Shown: in pieces, positions 43,169-50,871 of the stretch
Numbering within the stretch: the first letter of the stretch is position 1
How the letters are laid out: the number at the start of each line of letters is the position of its first letter
Origin: Poriferisodalis sp965231925
GTDB lineage: Bacteria; Actinomycetota; Acidimicrobiia; Acidimicrobiales; Poriferisodalaceae
Direction of reading: 5' to 3'
Length of the DNA: 64,000 nt
NCBI GenBank assembly: GCA_965231925.1
Contig: OZ246894.1
Span: 1 to 64,000, forward strand
Notes under the pieces: model-generated
What the model was told of the DNA's origin: nothing
Seen by the model: the letters and a program-made list of their open reading frames with translations, nothing else
Database searches by the model: none
Program-made: the position numbers and the translations under genes

Positions 43169-43615
43169 TCAGCGATGGTTGCTGAAGAAATCGCTGAGCA
43201 TCTCGCCGCATTCGGCTTCGCGTAGCCCGCCGATCACCTCAGCGTTGTGATTGAAGCGAGGGTCCACCAGCAGGTTGTAGAGCGTCGCCGCAGCACCCGC
43301 CTTGGGGTCATAGGCCCCGAACACCACCCGAGCCACGCGGGCCGACAGCGCAGCCCCCGCGCACATGGGGCACGGTTCGAGCGTCACCACCAGCGTTGCG
43401 CCGCTCAGCCGCCAGTCGCCGATCGCCGCAGCGGCGTCGCGCAGTGCCAGCACCTCGGCGTGCGCCGTGGGGTCGTTGGTGGTCTCGCGTTCGTTGTGGC
43501 GGGCAGCGACGACCTCGCCGTCGATCATCACCACGACGCCCACAGGCACCTCTCCGACGGCAGCAGCCTGCCGAGCCTGTTCGATCGCCTGTTCCATCGC
43601 CGCGTCGTCTGTCAC
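43169..43615 (-). CDS. tadA: tRNA-specific adenosine deaminase TadA
   Basis: A 148-residue zinc-dependent deaminase. The HAEV motif (catalytic Glu, zinc His) and PCPMCAGA (two zinc Cys) are intact, and the length suits TadA, which converts A34 to inosine in tRNA-Arg(ACG); that tRNA is in this window at 3381. A guanine or cytosine deaminase relative is a minor alternative. GTG start. It precedes the box operon by 17 bases on the same strand; co-transcription may be fortuitous. Confidence 0.88.
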   Translation of the reverse strand: MTDDAAMEQAIEQARQAAAVGEVPVGVVVMIDGEVVAARHNERETTNDPTAHAEVLALRDAAAAIGDWRLSGATLVVTLEPCPMCAGAALSARVARVVFGAYDPKAGAAATLYNLLVDPRFNHNAEVIGGLREAECGEMLSDFFSNHR

Positions 43616-43657
43616 ACCCGCAGTGTGGCCGCTTTCTTTGGGCGTCAGACGGCTGCG

Positions 43658-43867
43658 TCACACAGCAGTGGTGCCGCGGCGAGCCTTGGCCAGCGCCCGC
43701 ATCCGGGCATGGGCTTCGGGCGTGCCGTCGTGAAAGGTGTCGAACAGCTCGTCGAGCGGCACGGGCCGGCTGCCGTAGTTGCACTCGAAATGGCGATGAT
43801 GCAGGTGGTGGAAGTAGTCGGCGACGTGCCGATTGCAGCCATGATGAGCACAGCGGCACTGAATGCG
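43658..43867 (-). pseudogene. Cys/His-rich short reading frame, start uncertain
   Basis: An open stretch with GC-rich third positions encodes a Cys/His-rich peptide: QCRCAHHGCNRHVADYF, then LHHRHFECNYGSRPVPLDEL and PEAHARMRALAKARRG. The pattern looks like a zinc-binding segment, but no suitable start codon is visible near its beginning and the frame upstream turns into hairpin repeats. It is probably the 3' end of a broken or truncated gene; a real small protein with an unusual start is possible. It lies 42 bases upstream of tadA on the same strand. Confidence 0.35.
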
Positions 43868-43958
43868 TAGGGAGCGGGCTCCCTGGTTGGTTCGTATTGA
43901 ACTTGTGTCCGTGCCTGAGAAATAGCTGCAATGTGTAGGGACGTAGGGTCCCTGGTGG
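43862..43958 (+). repeat. Twin hairpin repeats 68 bp apart
   Basis: Two related elements start at 43862 and 43930 with AATGYGTAGGGA and end in TCCCTGG. Each folds: AGGGAGC/GCTCCCT at 43869-43884 and AGGGAC/GTCCCT at 43937-43953. Stems are conserved though the bases within differ, which suggests selection on structure. The rest of 43868-44109 contains no gene that I can support. Confidence 0.5.
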
Positions 43959-44109
43959 TTCCCGCGGCATGGGTCGGCGACCGCCGACATCGAGATCTTG
44001 CCATGCGACCCCATGAACCCGCATGGGGTCGCGGAGCACTCGAAGATGCGGTCCCGTGGTGGGCCGCTCAACCGGGCGTTGCCCGCTCCCTCGCCGCGAG
44101 GGCCGGCGG

Positions 44110-45567
44110 CTATCGGCTGTATCTGTGCGGCCGCCCAGGGTGGGGGTGCTTGAGGATGCACTGCTTTCTCGACCTCATCCCTATGTGCTGGCAGTCAGGC
44201 GAGGTGTCCGCTGCCCGCGCGGATACGGCAGCTTGGATCGCCGCACCGGCTGCTGTCCCGGCGTCCGGCGGTGCGGCGGCTGTCGGGGCAGGCCAGAGCA
44301 GCGAGCCGCACTCGCCCTCTCGCTTGTCCATGATCTGTGCCAGCCGCTGGACAGATTCAGCCGACCTCAGATGGGCCGGCAGCCGCTCGGCCTGTTCGAT
44401 GACTGCAGCCGGCAATAGGCGTGCAAGTTCGTCCGCGCGTTCGAAGACGTCTGCCGCGGGCAGCTTCAGCGCTGTCGCGCATGACCGCCATTCGTCGGAC
44501 CTCATCGCGTACGCGTCGTAGGATTCTCCCGACTTCATGGCCATCTGCAGGTAGGGGAGCGCTGGGTCGTCTCGCCATGGGGCCATCGAGCAGACGTCGT
44601 ACAGAGGGGCGAGTCGGACGAGGAAGCCCTGCAACTGGACGCTGTAGTTCTTTGCGTGAGCGTCGGGTGCGAGCAGGACCCAGTTGGCGAGCAAAGCGTC
44701 TATGAACCGTGTGACGTCCGTGTCGGCCTGCTGCGATTCCGTATGCAGCAGGTCCGCGATCGCGGCCGGCGACGGGCCGCCGTGCCATTGGTACTTCCTG
44801 TCGGACGGCGTGCCTGTCGCTTGGCAGCAGTCCTCTTGGTGTATCCGCCGCAGATTGCCGTCGGCATCGACACGACGGTCGAATCTGCGCACAGCGATGG
44901 CTCGCTCGCCCCCCGCCTCGACGATCTCGGTCTCGGCGGCGTCGATCCCGATCGCTCGCAGCGCAGACATGCAGACATGCTCCACGACGTCGTTGCTGTC
45001 GTAGCTGGGCAGGGTGATCTTGACGATGTGGGTCGACGGCGTGTTGCCGTAGGGGACCCCCCATGCGCTGTCTGTGCTCTTGTGCATGGCGACCTTCGTC
45101 TGGGCGCCTGAGAGGCTGAACGACAGTCGCTGACCCACTTCCCGCTCCCAGGCGACAGCGCCGTGCCTGAGCGCCCTGAGGCTTCTCCCAATCGAGTCGT
45201 CATCCAGCGGGGTCACCCCGCTATTGCGCGCGAGCACTGATTCGGCTTGCTCGGGGCGGCAGAACTGGACCGCGCCTGCGCAGTCAGCGCCGATCTCAGT
45301 CGCCAGCAGGTCGACGGGGTGTTGGCTTGCGGCACCATGGGCGCGGCCAATTTCTTGTCGCAGGTCCAGCGACGGCGGCAGCAGCCCGTCGAGCCAGTCG
45401 CCGATCTCGTGCTCACGGACGCTCAACGGAAGGGCCAACGACAGCGGAGTCTCCCCTTGGCCGGCCGCGTATCGCTCCTCGTAACGCAGCCTTGCTGTGC
45501 TGCGGCGTCCTTTGGTGACGTGTCCGGCCACGCGCCCGTGCATGAGCACAGCAAGGTCCGCGGTCAT
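44110..45567 (-). CDS. hipA: HipA-family serine/threonine kinase toxin
   Basis: A 485-residue HipA. The N-terminal subdomain (VLMHGRVAGHVTKGRRST, LSLALPLS) is followed by the kinase with SLSGAQTKVAMHK (ATP loop), catalytic Asp in LLAPDAHAKNYSV and the Mg-binding Asp in PLYDVCSM. HipA phosphorylates glutamyl-tRNA synthetase in E. coli and halts translation; HipB neutralises it. Its start overlaps the hipB stop (ATGA). The C-terminus has an about 70-residue extension: an Ala-rich linker and a Cys/His tail (CQHIGMRSRKQCILKHPHPG, then RPHRYSR) that resembles small actinobacterial zinc-binding motifs and is absent from classical HipA. Confidence 0.88.
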   Translation of the reverse strand: MTADLAVLMHGRVAGHVTKGRRSTARLRYEERYAAGQGETPLSLALPLSVREHEIGDWLDGLLPPSLDLRQEIGRAHGAASQHPVDLLATEIGADCAGAVQFCRPEQAESVLARNSGVTPLDDDSIGRSLRALRHGAVAWEREVGQRLSFSLSGAQTKVAMHKSTDSAWGVPYGNTPSTHIVKITLPSYDSNDVVEHVCMSALRAIGIDAAETEIVEAGGERAIAVRRFDRRVDADGNLRRIHQEDCCQATGTPSDRKYQWHGGPSPAAIADLLHTESQQADTDVTRFIDALLANWVLLAPDAHAKNYSVQLQGFLVRLAPLYDVCSMAPWRDDPALPYLQMAMKSGESYDAYAMRSDEWRSCATALKLPAADVFERADELARLLPAAVIEQAERLPAHLRSAESVQRLAQIMDKREGECGSLLWPAPTAAAPPDAGTAAGAAIQAAVSARAADTSPDCQHIGMRSRKQCILKHPHPGRPHRYSR

Positions 45568-45851
45568 GACGTCTGCGGCGACTGGGGGCTGTCGCCTTGC
45601 GCCGGCCAGCCCTCATAGGGGTGCAAGGAGATGCTGCACTGCAGCACCGCCAGCACCTTGAACACGTTCTGCGCTCCGACGGAGCGATCAGCACGTTCCA
45701 GGTCGCGCAAGCAGAACAACGACACACCAGCCTGATCGGCGAGCTGCTTCTGCGTCAGGCGCTTGTGCTTGCGAATGGAGCGGATGGCAGCGCCGAGCCG
45801 CGCCGCAGTTGTCAGCCCGACATATGACTCAGGTTCGCTCTCGCCGTGCAT
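45564..45851 (-). CDS. hipB: HipB-type XRE-family antitoxin
   Basis: A 95-residue helix-turn-helix protein: LGAAIRSIRKHKRLTQKQLA, then DQAGVSLFCLRDLERADRSV, the classical Cro/XRE recognition helices. It would bind HipA and repress the operon. It ends with a Ser/Gln-rich tail and overlaps hipA by 4 bases. AGAAGG lies upstream of the ATG. It sits next to tRNA-Ser, a common site for acquired DNA. Confidence 0.88.
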   Translation of the reverse strand: MHGESEPESYVGLTTAARLGAAIRSIRKHKRLTQKQLADQAGVSLFCLRDLERADRSVGAQNVFKVLAVLQCSISLHPYEGWPAQGDSPQSPQTS

Positions 45852-45889
45852 GATATTTCAGCCTTCTTGCTTCGAGTCCCAGATAGTGA

Positions 45890-45939
45890 GTATATCTGCT
45901 ATTACGCCGTTCGAAAAAGAAGATGCGTATATCCGTTAT
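45890..45939 (-). promoter_or_regulatory. Repeated AT-rich elements, candidate HipB operators
   Basis: A 13-bp element occurs twice as a direct repeat upstream of hipB: GTATATCTGCTAT at 45890-45902 and GTATATCCGTTAT at 45927-45939, two mismatches. GTATATCC also occurs in the vapBC operator at 17129. Paired sites are usual for HipB autoregulation; the second lies against the tRNA-Ser 3' end. Confidence 0.45.
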
Positions 45940-45940
45940 G

Positions 45941-46029
45941 CGGAGAGTGTGGGATTCGAACCCACGGAGGCCGATGAAAGCCTCACACGCTTTCCAAGCG
46001 AGCCCATTCGTCCACTCTGGCAACTCTCC
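45941..46029 (-). tRNA. tRNA-Ser (anticodon GGA)
   Basis: An 89-base class II tRNA on the minus strand. Acceptor stem GGAGAGT pairs with ACTCTCC, discriminator G at 45941. The loop TTGGAAA gives anticodon GGA; the anticodon stem has one T-T mismatch. Long variable arm and T arm with GGTTCGAATCCCAC present, CCA not encoded. Confidence 0.93.
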
Positions 46030-46103
46030 GTAACGATGCAGCGATCGCACGATGATCACTGCGATGACGCCGGGATCGCACGGCGATCCCTACGCATCAG
46101 ACG

Positions 46104-46237
46104 TGTCGCCGTCTGGCGAGGCGGCCAGGCGATCTGCGGCACACAACGAGGTCCGCTGAGAGCTGCTGCCTCCCGGCCCTGACTCGGTTCACGGGTCGCC
46201 GTTGCACAGGACCCGGCCGCCACGTCAGACGGCGACA
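46104..46237 (-). ncRNA. ffs: Signal recognition particle RNA (small bacterial SRP RNA)
   Basis: On the minus strand the conserved SRP domain IV core reads GTCAGGGCCGGGAGGCAGCAG: a GGGA tetraloop with the asymmetric AGCAG loop that binds Ffh. The flanks fold back on each other: CAGACGGCGACA (46226-46237) is the exact complement of TGTCGCCGTCTG (46104-46115), with GGCGGCC/GGCCGCC pairing inside. Its place beside tRNA-Ser and dnaX matches other actinobacteria. Exact ends are inferred from the helix. Confidence 0.88.
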
Positions 46238-46290
46238 CAGCCCGAACGATAACCGCAGAGCCTGCCGATGAGTCACCGTCGGGGGCCTCG

Positions 46291-46388
46291 CGGCCCGTGA
46301 GCCCAATCGCATGACGACTGGGAACAAGAGCGGCAAGCAAGTGGTGGTTGGAAAGGGGTCGGTAAATCTTCGCTCGGCCTCTTAGTAT
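46291..46388 (+). promoter_or_regulatory. dnaX promoter region sharing sequence with bmp promoter
   Basis: CGGCCCGTGA (46291-46300) and CAAGAGCGG (46325-46333) recur with nearly the same spacing upstream of the BMP lipoprotein gene (52754, 52787), as does CGGCCTC before the -10. TAGTAT at 46383-46388 lies 9 bases before the dnaX ATG. Confidence 0.5.
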
Positions 46389-46397
46389 CGCCGCGAG

Positions 46398-48341
46398 ATG
46401 CTGCACCAGTCGCTCTACCGCAGGTTCCGGCCTCAGCGATTTGCGGAGGTAGTCGGCCAGCCTCACCTGGTCCGGGCCTTGCGCAATGCCGTCCGAGACG
46501 ACCGCGTCAGCCACGCGTACCTGCTGAGCGGACCCCGCGGCACCGGCAAGACCTCCACCGCGCGCATCCTCGCCAAGGCCCTCAACTGCGAGTCCCTCGA
46601 CGACGGCGAACCCTGCGATGCCTGCGCCAGCTGCACCGCCGTCACTGCGGGCACCTCGATGGATCTCATCGAACTCGACGCGGCGTCCAACAACTCGGTG
46701 AACCACATCCGTGACATGACCGAGAAGGCGGCGCTGGTCAGCTCAGGGCGTCGCAAGGTGTACCTGCTCGATGAGGTGCACATGCTCTCGGCGGCGGCAT
46801 CCAATGCACTGCTCAAGACGCTGGAGGAACCGCCGCCTCACGTGGTGTTCATCCTTGCCACCACCGATCCGAACAAGGTGCTGCCCACCATCCGCAGCCG
46901 CACCCAGCAGTTCGAGCTCTCGCTGGTCGGCGCCGACGAGATGGCGCCCCATGTGCGGGCGATCGCCGACGCCGCCGGAGCGCCGGTCGCCGACGCCGTC
47001 GTCGACTATGTGACTGAGCGCGGCGCGGGATCGGTGCGCGACGCGCTCTCTGCGCTCGACACGGTGCTGGCGGCCGGGGGCATCCCTGATGACCGCACCG
47101 ACGTGAACGCGCTGGTGCAGGCGCTGGCACAGGCCGACCTGGCGTCGACGCTGGTCGCCGTCGCCGCGGCGACTGCGGCGGGTGTCGACGCTCGCGATCT
47201 CGCCGAGCGGACCGCACGCCGCCTGCGTGACATGTTCCTGGTGGGTGCCGGGGTGGAGCCTGTCGAGCTGCCGCAGGCCGACATCACCTCGGCCCGGGAG
47301 CTGAGCGACGCGATGGGTCGGCGCGCCAACGTGCGGGCGCTCGAGGCGCTCGGCAGCGCGCTGGCGCAGATGCCGCAGTCGGCCGACCGGCGCCTGACCC
47401 TCGAGACCGCGCTGGTGAGCTTGCTCGCCGACGACGCGCTGGGCGCGGGCGCGCCGGCTGCTGCGTCCGGATCCGGTCCGGCGGCGCGTGGTCCGGCGGG
47501 TCCAGGCGCTGCTGCGGTCGGCGGTCCCGCCGCCGCCCGGGCGGCGATGGCCGCGACCACAGCGCCCCCGTCGATCGATGCCCCGCCCGGTGCCGTAGCG
47601 CCTGCGCCCACGGCCCCCGCAGCACCACCCGCGCCCCCGACTGCCGCAGCAGCGCAGCAGACGACCGCTGAGCCTGCTGCGGCGCCGTCGCCAGCCGAGC
47701 CGTCGCCTGACGCAGTGGTCGGCGCACAGAGAGGCGATGCCGTTGCTCCCACGTCGTCGCTGGAAGCAGACCCGCAGCCAGACATGACAGCCGAGTCCGC
47801 GCCGGCGTCTGGCGCTGCGATGACGGCCGACGACATCCAGCGCATCTGGGAAATCCAGATTGTCGGGAAGCTGCGTCCCGTCGCGGCAGGACTCTTCCGC
47901 GACGCGTCCGTTCTTGCTCGCGAGCGCAATGTCGTGACTGTCCGGCTAGGCGAGGGTGTGCCGCTCGCGCAAGCCCGTCGCCGCATCAATGAAGTGCAGC
48001 CGATCCTGTCGGAATTGCTTGACCAGCAAGCTCGCCTCGAGGTGAGCGATGCGGGCGGCGAACCCAGCCCAATCTCGAAGGCCACCGGCGAAGCGCCGTC
48101 CTCACCGCCCACGCCTGCGGGGGACGTCGCGTCGGGAACCGGCACCCAAATGGCCGGCGACTCAGTGAGCGCGCCCGCCTCCCGTAGCGCCGCTCGGCAG
48201 TCCGAGGAAGCCAATCCGTCAGCATCCGCGCTCTCGCGGGACGTTGGCTCATCGGCAACCTCCCACGAGGCGAAGGTGCAGCGGATCGTGGAGCGCTTTC
48301 CGGGCTCGGTTGTGGTCCGCGACGACGAGGGCACCACCTGA
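46398..48341 (+). CDS. dnaX: DNA polymerase III gamma/tau subunit
   Basis: A 647-residue clamp-loader ATPase. The start YRRFRPQRFAEVVGQPHLV, Walker A LLSGPRGTGKTSTARILA, four-Cys zinc module (CDACASC with an earlier and a later Cys), Walker B VYLLDEVHML and sensor 1 FILATTDPNKV are intact, followed by the LSLVGADEM and SVRDALSALD segments. After about residue 350 an Ala/Pro-rich linker leads to a C-terminal tau-like domain (IWEIQIVGKLRPVAAGLFRD). It organises the replisome and loads beta clamps. recR follows 34 bases downstream; the ybaB gene often found between them is absent. Confidence 0.96.
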   Translation: MLHQSLYRRFRPQRFAEVVGQPHLVRALRNAVRDDRVSHAYLLSGPRGTGKTSTARILAKALNCESLDDGEPCDACASCTAVTAGTSMDLIELDAASNNSVNHIRDMTEKAALVSSGRRKVYLLDEVHMLSAAASNALLKTLEEPPPHVVFILATTDPNKVLPTIRSRTQQFELSLVGADEMAPHVRAIADAAGAPVADAVVDYVTERGAGSVRDALSALDTVLAAGGIPDDRTDVNALVQALAQADLASTLVAVAAATAAGVDARDLAERTARRLRDMFLVGAGVEPVELPQADITSARELSDAMGRRANVRALEALGSALAQMPQSADRRLTLETALVSLLADDALGAGAPAAASGSGPAARGPAGPGAAAVGGPAAARAAMAATTAPPSIDAPPGAVAPAPTAPAAPPAPPTAAAAQQTTAEPAAAPSPAEPSPDAVVGAQRGDAVAPTSSLEADPQPDMTAESAPASGAAMTADDIQRIWEIQIVGKLRPVAAGLFRDASVLARERNVVTVRLGEGVPLAQARRRINEVQPILSELLDQQARLEVSDAGGEPSPISKATGEAPSSPPTPAGDVASGTGTQMAGDSVSAPASRSAARQSEEANPSASALSRDVGSSATSHEAKVQRIVERFPGSVVVRDDEGTT

Positions 48342-48375
48342 CACTCTCTAGTGATCACCGGCGGCAGGGACTGAC

Positions 48376-48972
48376 GTGTACGACGACGCGGTCGAAGACC
48401 TGATCGACGAGCTCAGCCGCCTGCCCGGTATCGGTCCCAAGAGTGCGCAACGCATCACGTTCTGGCTGCTGAAGCGACCGGCGGCCGATGCACATCGCCT
48501 GGCCGCGGCCATCACTGCAGCCAAGGATCGGGTCGGATTCTGCAGCCAGTGCTGGAACCTCAGCGAAACCGACCCGTGTCCCAACTGCGCCGATCCGGCC
48601 CGAGCCAACGGGATGATCTGCGTCGTAGAAGAGCCTCGCGACGTGGTGGCGATGGAGAAGGCCGGCTTTCGGGGTCGCTACCACGTGCTCGGTGGGGCGC
48701 TGAACCCGCTGGAGGGTGTCGGCCCCGAACAGCTGCGCATTCGCGAGCTGCTCGCACGTCTCGACAGCGAGTCGGTCACCGAGCTGATCGTGTGCACCAA
48801 CCCCAACATCGAGGGCGACACCACCGCCATGTATCTCGCCCGCCAGCTCGAGCCGCTCGGCGTGCAGGTCACCCGTCTGGCGAGCGGCCTGCCCGTGGGC
48901 GGCGACCTCGAATACGCGGACGAGCTCACCCTCGAACGAGCGCTCCGCAACCGCCGCACCCTCGCCCCCTGA
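48376..48972 (+). CDS. recR: Recombination protein RecR
   Basis: A 198-residue protein with the helix-hairpin-helix LIDELSRLPGIGPKSAQRI, the zinc finger (CSQCWNLSETDPCPNC), the Toprim domain with ICVVEEPRDVVAMEKAG and ELIVCTNPNIEGDTTAMYLA, and the C-terminal VTRLASGLPVGGDLEYAD. RecR acts with RecF and RecO to load RecA at gapped DNA. GTG start preceded by GGCAGGGA. Probably in the same transcript as dnaX. Confidence 0.97.
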   Translation: MYDDAVEDLIDELSRLPGIGPKSAQRITFWLLKRPAADAHRLAAAITAAKDRVGFCSQCWNLSETDPCPNCADPARANGMICVVEEPRDVVAMEKAGFRGRYHVLGGALNPLEGVGPEQLRIRELLARLDSESVTELIVCTNPNIEGDTTAMYLARQLEPLGVQVTRLASGLPVGGDLEYADELTLERALRNRRTLAP

Positions 48973-49065
48973 CCGGGCCGCGGCGTTAATCGCTGGACTG
49001 CGGGACGGCGGCTGCCTACGGTCCGATCAGCACTTCCCTGGCGGCCTGCGCGCGCGAGGAGTGCT

Positions 49066-49467
49066 ATGGCTGCCTTCGATCCCGACGACCGGACGACTGG
49101 TCGCACGGCCCACGAATTGCCCGTGGCGGTGTTCCGACCGTCACCCGATGAACGTGTGATGGTGGCTGGGCCGTGTCATGCGCAGGCACTGTGCCGCAGC
49201 GCCGCAGCCACCCCGCAGGGGGTTGCCGCGGTGTTCGTGGACCCGTGCGGCGTGCTGCTGGCGATTGCCACCGCACCCGCGGCCGTCGTGGGGGCAATGC
49301 TGGTCGATCCGGCCCCGTTCGCCCGGTTGACCGAGCTGCTCTGCGCGAGCCGCATCTACCTGGAGGTTCCCGCCGTCGACGCGCCGGCGATCGGCGATGC
49401 AGTCAAGGCCGCCCTGTGGCCGCTCTGTGTTGCGACCGAAGTGCTCCCCCGGCCGCAAGCGGCCTGA
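49066..49467 (+). CDS. Hypothetical protein, 133 residues
   Basis: Starts at ATG 49066 with GGAG upstream. The composition is rich in Ala, Val and Pro; the middle (GVAAVFVDPCGVLLAIAT, AVVGAMLVDPAPFARLTELL) suggests a soluble alpha/beta protein. Five cysteines are present without a clear metal-binding pattern. I recognise no family. Codon use fits the neighbours, and it converges with the thiolase gene. Confidence 0.5.
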   Translation: MAAFDPDDRTTGRTAHELPVAVFRPSPDERVMVAGPCHAQALCRSAAATPQGVAAVFVDPCGVLLAIATAPAAVVGAMLVDPAPFARLTELLCASRIYLEVPAVDAPAIGDAVKAALWPLCVATEVLPRPQAA

Positions 49468-49540
49468 CACGGGGTCTGTGGCGCCGGGTGTTTTGCCAGT
49501 GTCGCCGGCGAGGCGACCTGCAGGCTGTCGGTGTTGCGGG

Positions 49541-50722
49541 CTAGGCGACCTTCAGGACGACGGCATCGCCTTGGCCGCCGCCCCCGCACAGCGCCGCCGC
49601 CCCCAGGCCGCCGCCACGGCGACGCAGCTCGTTGGTAAGCGTGAGCGCCAGGCGAGCGCCGGACATGCCGATCGGATGGCCGAGCGCTACCGCGCCGCCG
49701 TTCGGGTTCACGATCTCCGGCGAGACGCCGAGATCCTCCGTCGACGCCACTGCCACGGCGGCGAAGGCTTCGTTGATCTCGAACAACGACAGATCCTCCA
49801 CCGTCACCTCGGTGCGCCGCAGCGCACGCCGGATCGCATTGGCGGGCTGGTGCAGCAGGCAGGTGTCGGGCCCTGCCACCATGCCGTACGCCACAACCTC
49901 GGCCAGCGGCTCGATGCCGCGTTCGGCAGCCGCCTCGGGCGACATGACGATCAACGCGCAGCCGCCGTCGGAGATCTGCGAGGCATTGCCGGCGGTGACG
50001 GCACCGTCGGATGCGAACGCCGGTCGCAAGCCCGACAGGCTCTCGGACGTCGTTCCCGGTCGCACGCCCTCGTCGTCGAGCACCGCCAGCGGCTCGCCGC
50101 GGCGCTGCGGGATGCTCACCGCCACGATCTCGTCGTCGTAGCGCCCGTCCTTCTGCGCCGCCGCTGCACGCTCGTGGGATTGCGCCGAGTATTCATCCAT
50201 AGCGCTGCGCGAGATGCCCGCACTCGCCGCGTCGCGTTCGGTGCCGTCGCCCATGTGGCCGTCATCGAAGGCACACCACAGACCGTCGTGGATCATCGCG
50301 TCGAGCACTGTCGCTGAGCCCATGCGCATGCCGTTGCGCCCCTCGGGCAGCAGGTAGGGCGCGTTGGTCATCGATTCCATGCCGCCCGCGACGACCACGT
50401 CGGCGTCGCCCGCCGCGATCATCTGGTCGGCCATGTACAGGGCGTTCAGCCCCGACAGGCACACCTTGTTGATGGTCATGGCCGGCACATCCATCGAGAT
50501 GCCGGCCTTCGTCGCCGCTTGGCGGGAGGTGATCTGGCCCTGACCGGCCTGGAGCACTTGGCCCATCACCACATAGTCGACATCGGCAGCCGCAACACCG
50601 GACCGCTCCAACGCGCCCTCGATCGCGATGCCGCCGAGTTGTGCGCCGCTCAAGCCGGCCAGCCCGCCGTTGAACTTGCTGATCGGCGTGCGTACGCCCC
50701 CGACAATCACCGAACCAGACAT
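49541..50722 (-). CDS. Acetyl-CoA C-acyltransferase (thiolase)
   Basis: A 393-residue thiolase. The acyl-accepting Cys is in INKVCLSGLNAL (about residue 89), the second half has NEAFAAVAVAS, the catalytic His in GHPIGMSGARLAL and the catalytic Cys in LCGGGGQGDAVV. The N-terminus is VIVGGVRTPISKFNGGLAG. It condenses two acetyl-CoA to acetoacetyl-CoA or runs in reverse in beta-oxidation. Beside the divergent ccr gene it may begin the ethylmalonyl-CoA route. The start ATG 50722 is behind GAGGGGG. Confidence 0.93.
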   Translation of the reverse strand: MSGSVIVGGVRTPISKFNGGLAGLSGAQLGGIAIEGALERSGVAAADVDYVVMGQVLQAGQGQITSRQAATKAGISMDVPAMTINKVCLSGLNALYMADQMIAAGDADVVVAGGMESMTNAPYLLPEGRNGMRMGSATVLDAMIHDGLWCAFDDGHMGDGTERDAASAGISRSAMDEYSAQSHERAAAAQKDGRYDDEIVAVSIPQRRGEPLAVLDDEGVRPGTTSESLSGLRPAFASDGAVTAGNASQISDGGCALIVMSPEAAAERGIEPLAEVVAYGMVAGPDTCLLHQPANAIRRALRRTEVTVEDLSLFEINEAFAAVAVASTEDLGVSPEIVNPNGGAVALGHPIGMSGARLALTLTNELRRRGGGLGAAALCGGGGQGDAVVLKVA

Positions 50723-50857
50723 CGCAACCCCCTCGCCTGCATCGACGCGCCAGCCGGCGGGCTGGGCGACAGATGTGTGAACGGCGAGTGTACGAAACGG
50801 CTCATGAGGCTGCCGGGGCGCCGCTCGAGAGTGGAACTTGCAGCCCGTGGGCACCGT

Positions 50858-50863
50858 TAGCGT
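50858..50863 (+). promoter_or_regulatory. Probable -10 element of leaderless ccr promoter
   Basis: TAGCGT lies 8 bases before the GTG start; no Shine-Dalgarno is seen. Confidence 0.4.
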
Positions 50864-50871
50864 TCGGGTCC

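Noticed and set aside
43862..43958. Possible CRISPR array from the two hairpin repeats
   Set aside because: Only two imperfect copies, no regular spacers and no cas genes in the window.
49470..49540. CTGCAGGCTGTCG sequence similar to the GLUG promoter block
   Set aside because: Only about 13 bases match and it lies at the end of convergent genes; chance similarity is likely.
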